From an uncultured Collinsella sp. (GTDB lineage: Bacteria; Actinomycetota; Coriobacteriia; Coriobacteriales; Coriobacteriaceae), in contig CATVYG010000001.1 in the NCBI GenBank assembly GCA_958348225.1, positions 62,001 to 126,000 of the forward strand: a stretch of DNA of 64,000 nt, given 5' to 3'. Below, in pieces: positions 8,293-15,859 of this stretch (position 1 is the first letter of the stretch; every line of letters starts with the position of its first letter). Under the pieces are notes generated by a model. It was given only the letters and a program-made list of their open reading frames with translations, ran no database searches and was not told the DNA's origin. Both the position numbers and the translations under genes were made by a program.

Positions 8293-9273
8293 CTACTCAG
8301 CCATCTGAGCCTGGACGGCGGTGATGGCCACGACACCCACGATGTCGTCGGCAGAGCAGCCGCGCGACAGGTCGTTAACCGGCTTGGCGATGCCCTGCAG
8401 GATGGGGCCGTAGGCGTCAGCACCGGCGAAGCGCTGGACCAGCTTGTAGCCGATGTTGCCGGCCTCGAGGTCGGGGAACACGAGCACGTTGGCCTTACCG
8501 GCGACGGAGGAGCCGGGGGCCTTGAGCTGGGCGACGGTGGGGACGATGGCGGCGTCGAGCTGCAGGTCGCCGTCGATGGCGAGCTCGGGAGCCTTCTCCT
8601 TGCAGAACTTCACGGCCTCCTGGACCTTCTTTGCGACCTCGCCACCGGCGGAGCCCATGGTGGAGTAGGAGAGCATGGCCACGTGCGGCTCAACGTTGCC
8701 CATGAAGGTGGACCAGGAGTGGGCCGAGGCGATGGCGATCTCGGAGAGCTCGTCGGAGGACGGGTTGATGTTGAGGCCGCAGTCGGCGAAGATCAGCGTG
8801 CCGTCGGTACCGAACTGCGGGGTGTCGGTGCACATCACGAAGAAGGCCGAGACCAGCTTGGTGCCCGGGGCGGTCTTGAGGATCTGAAGCGCAGGGCGCA
8901 GGGTGTCGGCGGTGGAGTGGCAGGCGCCGGAGACCAGGCCGTCGGCATCGCCCATCTTGACCATCATGGTGCCAAAGTAGGTGGCGTCCATCACCTGGGC
9001 GCGAGCCTGCTCGATGGTAACGCCCTTCTTGGCGCGGAGCTCGGCAAACTTCTGCGCGTACTCCTCGTGCTTCTCGGCATTGCGCGGGTCGATGACGGTG
9101 GCGCCGGGAACGTCGATCTCGTCGGGGTTGCCCAGGATGACGATCTTTGCCAGGCCCTCCTCGATGATCTTGGTGGCCGCGACGATGGTGCGCGGATCCT
9201 CGCCCTCGGGCAGGACGATCGTCTTAAGGTCGGCCTTGGCGGCAGACTTCATACGGTTAAGGAAATCGCTCAT
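8293..9273 (-). CDS. pta: Phosphate acetyltransferase
   Basis: 326 residues, matching the short class I Pta. Interconverts acetyl-CoA and acetyl phosphate and so supplies both acetate kinases encoded convergently next door. Visible landmarks are the N-terminal region TIVLPEGEDPRT, GDADGLVSGACHSTADTLRP (about 127-146) and the C-terminal half with LVFPDLEAGNIGYKL and GPILQGIAKPVNDLSRG. The ATG at 9273 is preceded on the minus strand by AAGGAGT. A long nested palindrome follows the stop. Codon use is strongly biased, as in highly expressed genes. Confidence 0.96.
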   Translation of the reverse strand: MSDFLNRMKSAAKADLKTIVLPEGEDPRTIVAATKIIEEGLAKIVILGNPDEIDVPGATVIDPRNAEKHEEYAQKFAELRAKKGVTIEQARAQVMDATYFGTMMVKMGDADGLVSGACHSTADTLRPALQILKTAPGTKLVSAFFVMCTDTPQFGTDGTLIFADCGLNINPSSDELSEIAIASAHSWSTFMGNVEPHVAMLSYSTMGSAGGEVAKKVQEAVKFCKEKAPELAIDGDLQLDAAIVPTVAQLKAPGSSVAGKANVLVFPDLEAGNIGYKLVQRFAGADAYGPILQGIAKPVNDLSRGCSADDIVGVVAITAVQAQMAE

Positions 9274-9325
9274 GTTACTCCTTACAAGCGTTTCGCTAAG
9301 CTCCAGGCGCCCGGCTGTTCACGAA

Positions 9326-9348
9326 TAAACCCGCTGCTAGCGGGTTTA
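9326..9348. promoter_or_regulatory. Hairpin in the pta/glf divergent region
   Basis: Perfect 9-bp arms TAAACCCGC (9326-9334) and GCGGGTTTA (9340-9348), loop TGCTA, 53 bases upstream of pta. It could be a leader hairpin in the pta mRNA. The rest of this 231-base divergent gap has TATAAT-like -10 sequences on both strands (plus strand 9421-9426, minus strand 9402-9407) without convincing -35 boxes. Confidence 0.5.
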
Positions 9349-9504
9349 CCTTTCAATTATGTACGCCGCGATGCTTGAGCTTTCCTTGTGTGGCAAGCTC
9401 ATTATAGGACGCATTAGCGCTATAATCGCTCTGATAAATATGTCTCGAAGAATGTTCGAGAAAAGCCCAGCTAACGAGCCCGTGGCTTTTGACAAGGAGT
9501 ATCG

Positions 9505-10707
9505 ATGCAGATTACCTCAGGCCTGCCTGAAGGCTTTAACGCCGGCGCGTACGACATGATTGTCGTCGGTGCTGGATATGCCGGTGCCGTTTGCGCCCGC
9601 CGTCTTGCCGAGACCATCGGCTATCGTGTTGCCGTTTTGGAGCGCCGTAGCCACATTGCGGGCAATGCCTATGACTGCACTGACGAGGCCGGAATCCTGA
9701 TCCACGAGTACGGTCCGCATATCTATCACACCTTTAACGAGCGCGTGCACAATTTCCTGTCGCGCTTTACCAAGTGGACGGATTATCAGCACAAGGTGCT
9801 CGCCAACATCAACGGTACCCTTATGCCCGTGCCCTTCAACCATGCGAGTCTCAAGCTCGCCTTTGGTGACGAGCGCGGCGAGGAGCTGTATCAGAAGCTC
9901 GTGGAGACCTTTGGCAAGGATGTCAAGGTGCCCATTATGGAGCTGCGTAAGAAGAACGACCCCGACTTGGCCGAGGTCGCCGATTACGTCTACGAGAACG
10001 TCTTTTTGCATTACACCATGAAGCAGTGGGGCCAGACGCCCGATCAGATCGATCCCTCGATCACCGGCCGCGTTCCCGTCTTTGTGGGCGATGATGACCG
10101 CTACTTCCCGCAAGCTCCCTTCCAGGGCATGCCGCAGGAGGGCTACACGGCGCTCTTTGAGCACATGCTCGACCACGACCTGATCGACGTGTTCTGCGAC
10201 GTGGACGCCCGTGACCTCTTTGAAATCGACGAGACTACCGTCAAGATCGACGGCAAGGTCTACGGCGGCGAGATTGTCTATACCGGTCCGCTCGATGAGC
10301 TGTTCAACCTCGACTTGGGTGCGTTGCCGTACCGCACGCTCGATATGAAGTTCGAGACGCTCGATATGGACCAGTTCCAGCCCGTGGGCACCGTCAACTA
10401 CACCACGAGCGAGGACTACACGCGTATCACCGAGTTCAAGAACATGACCGGTCAGGTCCTGCCCGGCAAGACCACCATCATGAAGGAGTACTCTAAGGCC
10501 TATACGCCCGGCTCGGACGAGACGCCGTACTACGCCATTCTTGAGCCCGAGAACCGTGAGCTCTATGAGCGCTATCTTGAGCGCGTCCAGAACCTGACGA
10601 ACTTCCACCCGGTGGGTCGTCTGGCCGAGTATCGTTACTACGATATGGACGCTGTGACCAATTCCGCCCTCGATCTTTCGGATGAGATTATCGCCTGCCA
10701 TGCATAA
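9505..10707 (+). CDS. glf: UDP-galactopyranose mutase
   Basis: 400 residues. A flavoenzyme that converts UDP-galactopyranose to UDP-galactofuranose for surface glycans. The FAD-binding Rossmann motif VVGAGYAGAVCARRLAE (about 20-36) and the segments RSHIAGNAYD and GPHIYHTF are diagnostic; KQWGQTPDQID and the late LAEYRYYDMD also match. ATG 9505 follows AAGGAG. The last codons overlap the glycosyltransferase start (10700), so the two are translationally coupled, which suggests that the next enzyme builds or uses a galactofuranose-containing polymer. Confidence 0.96.
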   Translation: MQITSGLPEGFNAGAYDMIVVGAGYAGAVCARRLAETIGYRVAVLERRSHIAGNAYDCTDEAGILIHEYGPHIYHTFNERVHNFLSRFTKWTDYQHKVLANINGTLMPVPFNHASLKLAFGDERGEELYQKLVETFGKDVKVPIMELRKKNDPDLAEVADYVYENVFLHYTMKQWGQTPDQIDPSITGRVPVFVGDDDRYFPQAPFQGMPQEGYTALFEHMLDHDLIDVFCDVDARDLFEIDETTVKIDGKVYGGEIVYTGPLDELFNLDLGALPYRTLDMKFETLDMDQFQPVGTVNYTTSEDYTRITEFKNMTGQVLPGKTTIMKEYSKAYTPGSDETPYYAILEPENRELYERYLERVQNLTNFHPVGRLAEYRYYDMDAVTNSALDLSDEIIACHA

Positions 10708-11731
10708 AGTCATAACATTCGGTATTCCCTCGTATAACGCCGCCAAGGACATGGACCATTGCATCACCTCCATCTTGGAGGGGAGCAATTACGCCACCGA
10801 TATCGAGATTATCGTGGTGGACGACGGCTCCAAGGACGAGACGGCCGCCAAGGCCGACGAGTGGGAGGCCCGTTATCCTGGAATCATCCGCGCGGTGCAC
10901 CAGGAGAATGGCGGTCACGGTATTGCCGTCCTTTCGGGTCTGCGCGAGGCGCAGGGCACCTACTACAAGGTTGTCGACTCGGATGACTGGCTCGACGCTG
11001 CGGCTCTTTCGACTATGCTGTCGATTCTGCGTGGCTTTGAAGAGCGCGATCAGCGCGTTGACCTGTTTATCTCGAACTACGTGTACGAGAAGGTTTACGA
11101 GGGCACGCATACCGCTATTGGCTACAAATTTGCCCTGCCGCGCAAAAAGATCTTTTCCTGGGATCAGATCGGTCATTTCCGCCTGGACCAGAACCTACTC
11201 ATGCACAGCCTGTGCTATCGCACGGATGTGCTGCGCGAGTCCAACCTTCCCATGCCGCCGCACACGTTCTATGTGGACAACATCTACGCCTACGTGCCAC
11301 TGCCGCGTTGCAAGACCATGTACTACGCCGACATCGACCTCTACCGCTACTTTATCGGCCGCGAAGGTCAGAGCGTCAACGAGGCAACGATGGTCAAGCG
11401 TCTGGACCAGCAGTTCCGTGTTACGCGTATCATGATGGAGTCGTGCCACCTGTACAGCGATGTTGAGTCGTCGCGCCTGCGTTCGTACATGATGGGCTAC
11501 TTCACCATGATGATGGCGATCTGCTCGGTGCTTACCAAGCTTTCCGAGGAAGATTGCGCCGACGAGCGCCTAAAGACGCTGTGGAATGATTTGAAGGCCT
11601 ACGACGAGCGCATGTATCGTCGTGCCCGCTACGGCGTGGTCGGGTTCTTCACCAATCTGCGCGGACGGGCCGGAGACAAAACTACACTCGGCCTATACCG
11701 TCTTGCCTCAAAGATCTTTAAATTCAACTAG
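10700..11731 (+). CDS. Family 2 glycosyltransferase
   Basis: 343 residues from the ATG at 10700, which overlaps the glf stop by 8 bases. The N-terminal GT-A fold has ITFGIPSYNAAKDM, EIIVVDDGSKDET (nucleotide-sugar binding DD) and YYKVVDSDDWLD with the DxD-like metal motif at about residues 92-98. The C-terminal part is helical, ending in RLASKIFKFN. An ATG at 10682 is possible but lies deep inside glf. Given the coupling to glf it may transfer Galf or extend a Galf-containing glycan, but that is inferred. An inverted remnant of a related gene end lies about 170 bases downstream. Confidence 0.92.
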   Translation: MHKVITFGIPSYNAAKDMDHCITSILEGSNYATDIEIIVVDDGSKDETAAKADEWEARYPGIIRAVHQENGGHGIAVLSGLREAQGTYYKVVDSDDWLDAAALSTMLSILRGFEERDQRVDLFISNYVYEKVYEGTHTAIGYKFALPRKKIFSWDQIGHFRLDQNLLMHSLCYRTDVLRESNLPMPPHTFYVDNIYAYVPLPRCKTMYYADIDLYRYFIGREGQSVNEATMVKRLDQQFRVTRIMMESCHLYSDVESSRLRSYMMGYFTMMMAICSVLTKLSEEDCADERLKTLWNDLKAYDERMYRRARYGVVGFFTNLRGRAGDKTTLGLYRLASKIFKFN

Positions 11732-11763
11732 CTGCTGAGTAATCGCTGCTGATAGGTTGACTG

Positions 11764-11873
11764 GGCCCCTTGGCCTTTAGTTTGCTACTGCGAACAGTCC
11801 TGCTCGCACGGAAAGCACATTAAGTGCTTTCCGGCTCGTGCGGAACTTGTATCAAACTAAAGGCCAAGGGGCC
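11764..11873. repeat. Long palindromic element E1
   Basis: The outer arms are perfect over 21 bases (11764-11784, GGCCCCTTGGCC...; 11853-11873). The interior has a hairpin with arms CGGAAAGCAC (11809-11818) and GTGCTTTCCG (11824-11833), loop ATTAA. Read on the minus strand, the interior closely matches that of element E2 (11995-12061), although the outer arms are unrelated. It lies between the glycosyltransferase and an inverted copy of that gene's 3' end. Confidence 0.9.
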
Positions 11874-11897
11874 TCTGCTATAAGAATCGATTGTCAG

Positions 11898-11957
11898 CTA
11901 GTTGAATTTGAAGATCTTCGACGCGCGGTACACAGGGGCCTGGGCTGAAAAGAATCT
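11898..11957 (-). pseudogene. Remnant of a second glycosyltransferase 3' end
   Basis: On the minus strand this reads RFFSAQAPVYRASKIFKFN then stop TAG. The neighbouring glycosyltransferase ends LYRLASKIFKFN then TAG. The DNA match covers the last codons and a few bases past the stop: 11895-11918 is an inverted copy of 11711-11734 with one mismatch in 24. No coding continues upstream of the fragment. It is therefore the broken end of a paralogue that once faced this gene, or an inverted duplication of its tail. The identical C-terminal residues make chance unlikely. Confidence 0.7.
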
Positions 11958-11965
11958 GGTTGGTA

Positions 11966-12090
11966 GGTTGCCCGGTGGGGCTTGGTTATGTTTGTCGCGA
12001 GTTCCGCACGAGCCGAAGAGCACTTAATGTGCTCTTCGTGCGAGCCAGGACTGTAGAGCAGCAAACATAACCAAGCCCCACCGGGCAACC
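11966..12090. repeat. Long palindromic element E2
   Basis: The outer arms are perfect over 29 bases (11966-11994, starting GGTTGCCCGGTGGGG; 12062-12090). The interior hairpin has arms CGAAGAGCAC (12014-12023) and GTGCTCTTCG (12029-12038), loop TTAAT. Compared with E1 read in the opposite direction, the interiors share GTTCCGCACGAGCC, the loop and GTGCGAGC. The two stem changes are compensated on the other side. It ends 13 bases from the stop of the minus-strand P1 peptidase and could be its terminator. Confidence 0.9.
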
Positions 12091-12102
12091 GGTCAGGTTA
12101 GG

Positions 12103-13104
12103 TTACTTCGCGGCGCCGGGGATGCCGTGGGAGGTTTTGGCGGTTTTGGCTCCGTTTACGATGGCAGTTTCCAGGGCCCTTACTGCGAGCATGCCCAGCA
12201 GGTCTAGGGGAACGGCGGCGCTTGCCTGGGCGCCCAGTTTGCCGCTGGCGAGGGTGTAGATGGTGTCGCCGTCGTTGGTGGTGTGCGTGGGACGGATGGC
12301 GTGTGCGTAGGCGTCTGCGGCCATCTGGGAGACCTTGGTGGCTTGTGCCTTAGTGAGTTCCACGTTTGTGACGATGCAGCTGATGGTGGTGTTGGTGCGG
12401 TCGAGCGGCATCTGCATGGATCCGGCGGCGGCAAAGGCTGCGAGTTCCATGTCGACGATCTGGTCGCTATCGGCTGCGGCGCGCATACCGGCGACCCACT
12501 CGCCGGTGAAGGGGTCGACGACGTTGCCGCAGGCGTTGACCGAGACCACGGCGCCCACCTTGACGGGGCCGAGCGCCACGGCAGCAGTTCCAAGGCCGGC
12601 CTTCATGCAGGTGGCAGGCCCCATGAGCTTGCCTACAGTGGCGCCGGTGCCGGCGCCCACGTTGCCCTGCTCGAGCGTGGCGGGGGTGTGGTCGAGCGCT
12701 TCGCGCACGGCGGCGATGCCGGCCTCAATGTCGGGGCGCACGGTCGGGTCGCCATAGGCGAGGTCGAAGATACAGCTGGAGCACACGATGGGCACCTGCG
12801 TGGGGCCGACGGGAAGGCCGATGCCGCGGCTCTCAAGCTCGCGAGCGACGCCGCTTGCAGCCTCGAGGCCAAAGGCCGATCCACCCGAAAGGCAGACGGC
12901 GTGGACCTTGTCGACGGTGTTCTCGGGTCGCAGCAGGTCGGTTTCGCGCGATGCTGGAGCACCGCCGCGAACGTCAACGCCGCCGGTGGCGCCCTCGGGT
13001 GCCACGATTACGGTGCAACCGGTGCCGGCCTCCTCGTCCGTATAGTTGCCATAGCAAAAGCCATCGACATCGCAGACGTCAATGGCCTCGAGCAGTGTAT
13101 CCAT
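12103..13104 (-). CDS. P1 family (S58, DmpA-type) peptidase
   Basis: 333 residues. Members are self-cleaving N-terminal nucleophile hydrolases acting on beta-peptides or D-aminopeptides. The segment GNVGAGTGATVGKL (about 148-161) matches the processing and nucleophile region of the family. Upstream, AVCLSGGSAFGLEAASGV and RGIGLPVGPTQVPIV are also conserved. No signal peptide is seen, so it should act in the cytoplasm. The start is ATG 13104 with a weak GGAGT upstream. It is the last gene in a minus-strand series and ends at element E2. Physiological substrate unknown. Confidence 0.9.
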   Translation of the reverse strand: MDTLLEAIDVCDVDGFCYGNYTDEEAGTGCTVIVAPEGATGGVDVRGGAPASRETDLLRPENTVDKVHAVCLSGGSAFGLEAASGVARELESRGIGLPVGPTQVPIVCSSCIFDLAYGDPTVRPDIEAGIAAVREALDHTPATLEQGNVGAGTGATVGKLMGPATCMKAGLGTAAVALGPVKVGAVVSVNACGNVVDPFTGEWVAGMRAAADSDQIVDMELAAFAAAGSMQMPLDRTNTTISCIVTNVELTKAQATKVSQMAADAYAHAIRPTHTTNDGDTIYTLASGKLGAQASAAVPLDLLGMLAVRALETAIVNGAKTAKTSHGIPGAAK

Positions 13105-13205
13105 GTTTAACTCCTATCGGTTTTCCGCCGCGCCTTGTGCCCGGTCGGGATCCGTACGGTACGCCAAAATTGTAGGCGCCGGGGGATACCCAGCGCCAGA
13201 TGCAA

Positions 13206-13787
13206 TTACGAGAGTTTTTGAATCGCGCGCGCGACGCGGGCGATGGGTAGGCCCACCACGTTATAGAAGTCGCCCGAAATATCGTGCACGAGCATGCGTC
13301 CTCCTGTGCCCTGAATGCCGTAGGCGCCGGCCTTGTCCATGGGCTCACCCGAGGCGACGTAGTGCTCGATCTGCTCGTCGGTGAGCTCGTAGAACGTCAC
13401 GTCGGTCACATCGACAAAGGACAGGCTCTCGGCGGCATGCGGGGCGGCCGTATCGCCTGCCTTAACGATGCAGACGCCGGTTGCGACCTGGTGCGTGCGG
13501 CCCGAAAGCTCACGGAGCATGGTGCGCGCCTCGTCCTCGGTTGCCGGCTTGCCCAGAATCTTGCCGTCAAAGGTGACGATGGTGTCGGCCGCGACCGTCA
13601 GCTCATTGGGCTCGGCATGCTCGGCGGCAACGGCGGCGGCTTTTGCGCGTGCTAAGCGTTCAACGAGCGTAAGCGGGGCCTCGCCATCAAACGGCGTTTC
13701 GTCGATATCGGCAGGAATGATGCGAATGTCATAGCCCGCCTCGCGCATCAAGTCGATGCGGCGCGGTGATTGCGAAGCCAAAATCAT
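13206..13787 (-). CDS. maf: Maf family nucleotide pyrophosphatase
   Basis: 193 residues. Maf proteins hydrolyse dTTP/UTP or modified nucleotides and are linked to septum control. The N-terminal SQSPRR motif (residues 4-9) and the middle AADTIVTFDGKILGKP (about 67-82) with the catalytic Asp are present, as is the C-terminal YNVVGLPIARV. The start overlaps the upstream DJ-1-like gene by 4 bases, so the two are translationally coupled. Which nucleotide subclass it belongs to cannot be settled by eye. Confidence 0.94.
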   Translation of the reverse strand: MILASQSPRRIDLMREAGYDIRIIPADIDETPFDGEAPLTLVERLARAKAAAVAAEHAEPNELTVAADTIVTFDGKILGKPATEDEARTMLRELSGRTHQVATGVCIVKAGDTAAPHAAESLSFVDVTDVTFYELTDEQIEHYVASGEPMDKAGAYGIQGTGGRMLVHDISGDFYNVVGLPIARVARAIQKLS

Positions 13788-14326
13788 AGCTGAATGCCCT
13801 CGGCAACCTTCTCGACGGCCTTGTCGCCGGCGAGCGTGCGCAGCAGCTCCAATGCAAAGGGGAGTGACTGTGCCATGCCGCTGGCAGTGATGATGTTGCC
13901 GTCTTGCGTGACCTTCTCGCCGGTATAGGCGCCTTCGGGGAAGCTTTTCTCAAAGCCAGGGAAGCACGTGGCATGGCGCCCCTCGAGCAGGTCGAGCTCG
14001 CCCAGGATAAACGGGGCGGCGCAGATGGCGGCGACGTGCTTGGTTGCGGCGAACTCGTGGACCACGTCGCAGACGCGCTGATCGGCGCGCAGGTTGGTAG
14101 CACCGGGTAGGCCGCCGGGCAGCACGACACAGTCGTATTCGTCAAAGTCGATCTCATCAAAGAGCGCATCGCAGGTCACGGGGATCTGCAGCGAACTTAC
14201 GACCTCACGCGTGGGCATGATCGAGACGAGCGTGGCACGTACGCCGCCGCGACGCATGACATCGACCATGGTCAAGCATTCAATAGTTTCAAAGCCATCG
14301 GCGGCGAGAACGGCAACGCTGGGCAT
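13784..14326 (-). CDS. DJ-1/PfpI family protein
   Basis: 180 residues from ATG 14326, chosen over an ATG 24 bases upstream because AAAGGAA lies 5 bases before it. The fold is indicated by VAVLAADGFETIE at the start, DCVVLPGGLPGATNL (about 64-78) and the nucleophile elbow VAAICAAPFIL with Cys at about residue 103. This resembles the YajL/ThiJ group of redox-sensitive, deglycase-like proteins more than PfpI proteases. It overlaps maf by 4 bases. Exact activity unknown. Confidence 0.9.
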   Translation of the reverse strand: MPSVAVLAADGFETIECLTMVDVMRRGGVRATLVSIMPTREVVSSLQIPVTCDALFDEIDFDEYDCVVLPGGLPGATNLRADQRVCDVVHEFAATKHVAAICAAPFILGELDLLEGRHATCFPGFEKSFPEGAYTGEKVTQDGNIITASGMAQSLPFALELLRTLAGDKAVEKVAEGIQL

Positions 14327-14432
14327 GAGGGTTCCTTTCATAGGCGGCATACAATTAGCCGTCTTATACCCCGAAGACCTCCGCTTGCCACGCTCGATTT
14401 CCCAATGATTTTTCTGAGCAATGATTAAGTGG

Positions 14433-15746
14433 CTAGTTGCGCTTAAGGTGGACGACGGTCTCGCAGTGGAAGGTTTGTGGGAACAGGTCGACTGGCGTGA
14501 TCTTTACGGGGGAGAAGGTGCCTTCTTCGACAAAGCGTTTGAGATCGCGCGCCAGGGTGGCCGGGTCGCAGCTCACGTAGGCGACATCGCGAGCACTCGT
14601 GCTGGCGATAAGGTCGATCGCCTCGGGGGCGAGGCCTGCACGCGGCGGGTCGACCACCAAGACGTCGGCATCCTGGTCGGGGAACTCGCGCACCGCGTCT
14701 CCGCCAATGACGTCGACGTTATCGAGCTTGTTGATCTCCAGGTTACGGCGCAGGTCGCGCACGGCGGGGCCGTAGGCCTCGACGGCGGCGACAAAGTCGC
14801 AGCGGCGGGCGAGCGGCAGGGTAAAGGTGCCGGCACCGCAGTACAGGTCCACGGCAAGCTCGTCTTCCTGCGGGTCGAGCGCTTCCATGACAAGATCGAT
14901 CAAAATCTCGGCACCCTTGGTGTTGACCTGGAAAAAAGACGGGGCAGACAAGCGCATCTGACCCTCGGCGATATTCTCGGTCCATGAGCCCTCTCCGGCG
15001 AGCATTTCGACCTTGGAGACACGACGGGCCTTCTTTTCGCCCTTGCTCATCACGCGCACGATGCTCGTGGGATGAGCGGCGTCCGCCAGCACGCGGGAGA
15101 CCTGCGAGCGCGGAAAAGAGCCTGTGGGCGTCCAGAGTGCGACCTCGAGTGCCTTGGTGCGGCGCGATGCGCGAATGCCCACGCGTTCGAGCCCCAAGTC
15201 ATGGCTGCCGCTTAGATAGTTGAGTGCGCCGACGACCGATTTGAGCGCCTTCGGGAAGCGCTTATCGAACAGCGGGCACGTATCGACGGTCACGATTTTG
15301 CTGGGGTCGACACCGTGCATGCCAAGGCGCACGCGACCGTTGACGACGGTCGGTTCGAGCTCGATTTTATTGCGGTAGCCCCAGTCGTCCTTGGTGTGGC
15401 AGATGGGCTGTACCAACTCATCGACCTGCTCAGGAGCGAACTTGCCGATGCGCTCGAGCGTGGAGCGCAGGTTTTGCTCCTTGGCGGCGAGCTGTGCCGT
15501 GCGTGAGAGATTGCCCCACGAGCAGCCGCCGCAGATGCCCACGAAGGGGCAGGGAGGCTGAATGCGATCGGGGCTTGGCTCCAGAATCTCGGTGGTGCGG
15601 GCACGCATGAACGACTTGCCGTCCTGTACGACCTCGGCCTCGACGGTGTCGCCTGCCACGGCGCCCTGCACAAAGACGGCCTTGCCGTTGTCGGCGTGCG
15701 CCAGCCCGTCGGCGCCGTAGGTCATCGATTCTATAGTGAGCTTCAT
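14433..15746 (-). CDS. rlmD: 23S rRNA (uracil-5-)-methyltransferase, RlmD/RumA type
   Basis: 437 residues. The N-terminal TRAM domain (about 1-55) is followed by cysteines for a 4Fe-4S cluster in CPFVGICGGC (about 64-73) plus VDTCPLF. The SAM domain has DLYCGAGTFTLPLA (about 300-313), DPPRAGL, and the catalytic cysteine in VSCDPATLARDL near the end. ATG 15746 was chosen because AGGA precedes it and the family starts here; the frame is open 36 bases further upstream. The target base (1939, 747 or both, as in RlmCD) cannot be decided from sequence. Confidence 0.92.
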   Translation of the reverse strand: MKLTIESMTYGADGLAHADNGKAVFVQGAVAGDTVEAEVVQDGKSFMRARTTEILEPSPDRIQPPCPFVGICGGCSWGNLSRTAQLAAKEQNLRSTLERIGKFAPEQVDELVQPICHTKDDWGYRNKIELEPTVVNGRVRLGMHGVDPSKIVTVDTCPLFDKRFPKALKSVVGALNYLSGSHDLGLERVGIRASRRTKALEVALWTPTGSFPRSQVSRVLADAAHPTSIVRVMSKGEKKARRVSKVEMLAGEGSWTENIAEGQMRLSAPSFFQVNTKGAEILIDLVMEALDPQEDELAVDLYCGAGTFTLPLARRCDFVAAVEAYGPAVRDLRRNLEINKLDNVDVIGGDAVREFPDQDADVLVVDPPRAGLAPEAIDLIASTSARDVAYVSCDPATLARDLKRFVEEGTFSPVKITPVDLFPQTFHCETVVHLKRN

Positions 15747-15792
15747 ATTCCTGCCTGTCATTCGCGTTGTTGTTCGCACCATGGTAGCAGGG

Positions 15793-15836
15793 AAAAGCGC
15801 CCCGCATCCGAGGCTTTCCTCAAATGCGGGGCGCTT
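15793..15836 (-). terminator. Terminator of ppk1 (minus strand)
   Basis: Perfect 13-bp arms AAGCGCCCCGCAT (15795-15807) and ATGCGGGGCGCTT (15824-15836) with an inner GAGG/CCTC pairing. On the minus strand the stem is followed by TTTT. Confidence 0.9.
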
Positions 15837-15859
15837 CTACAAACTGCTTCTACAAACGA

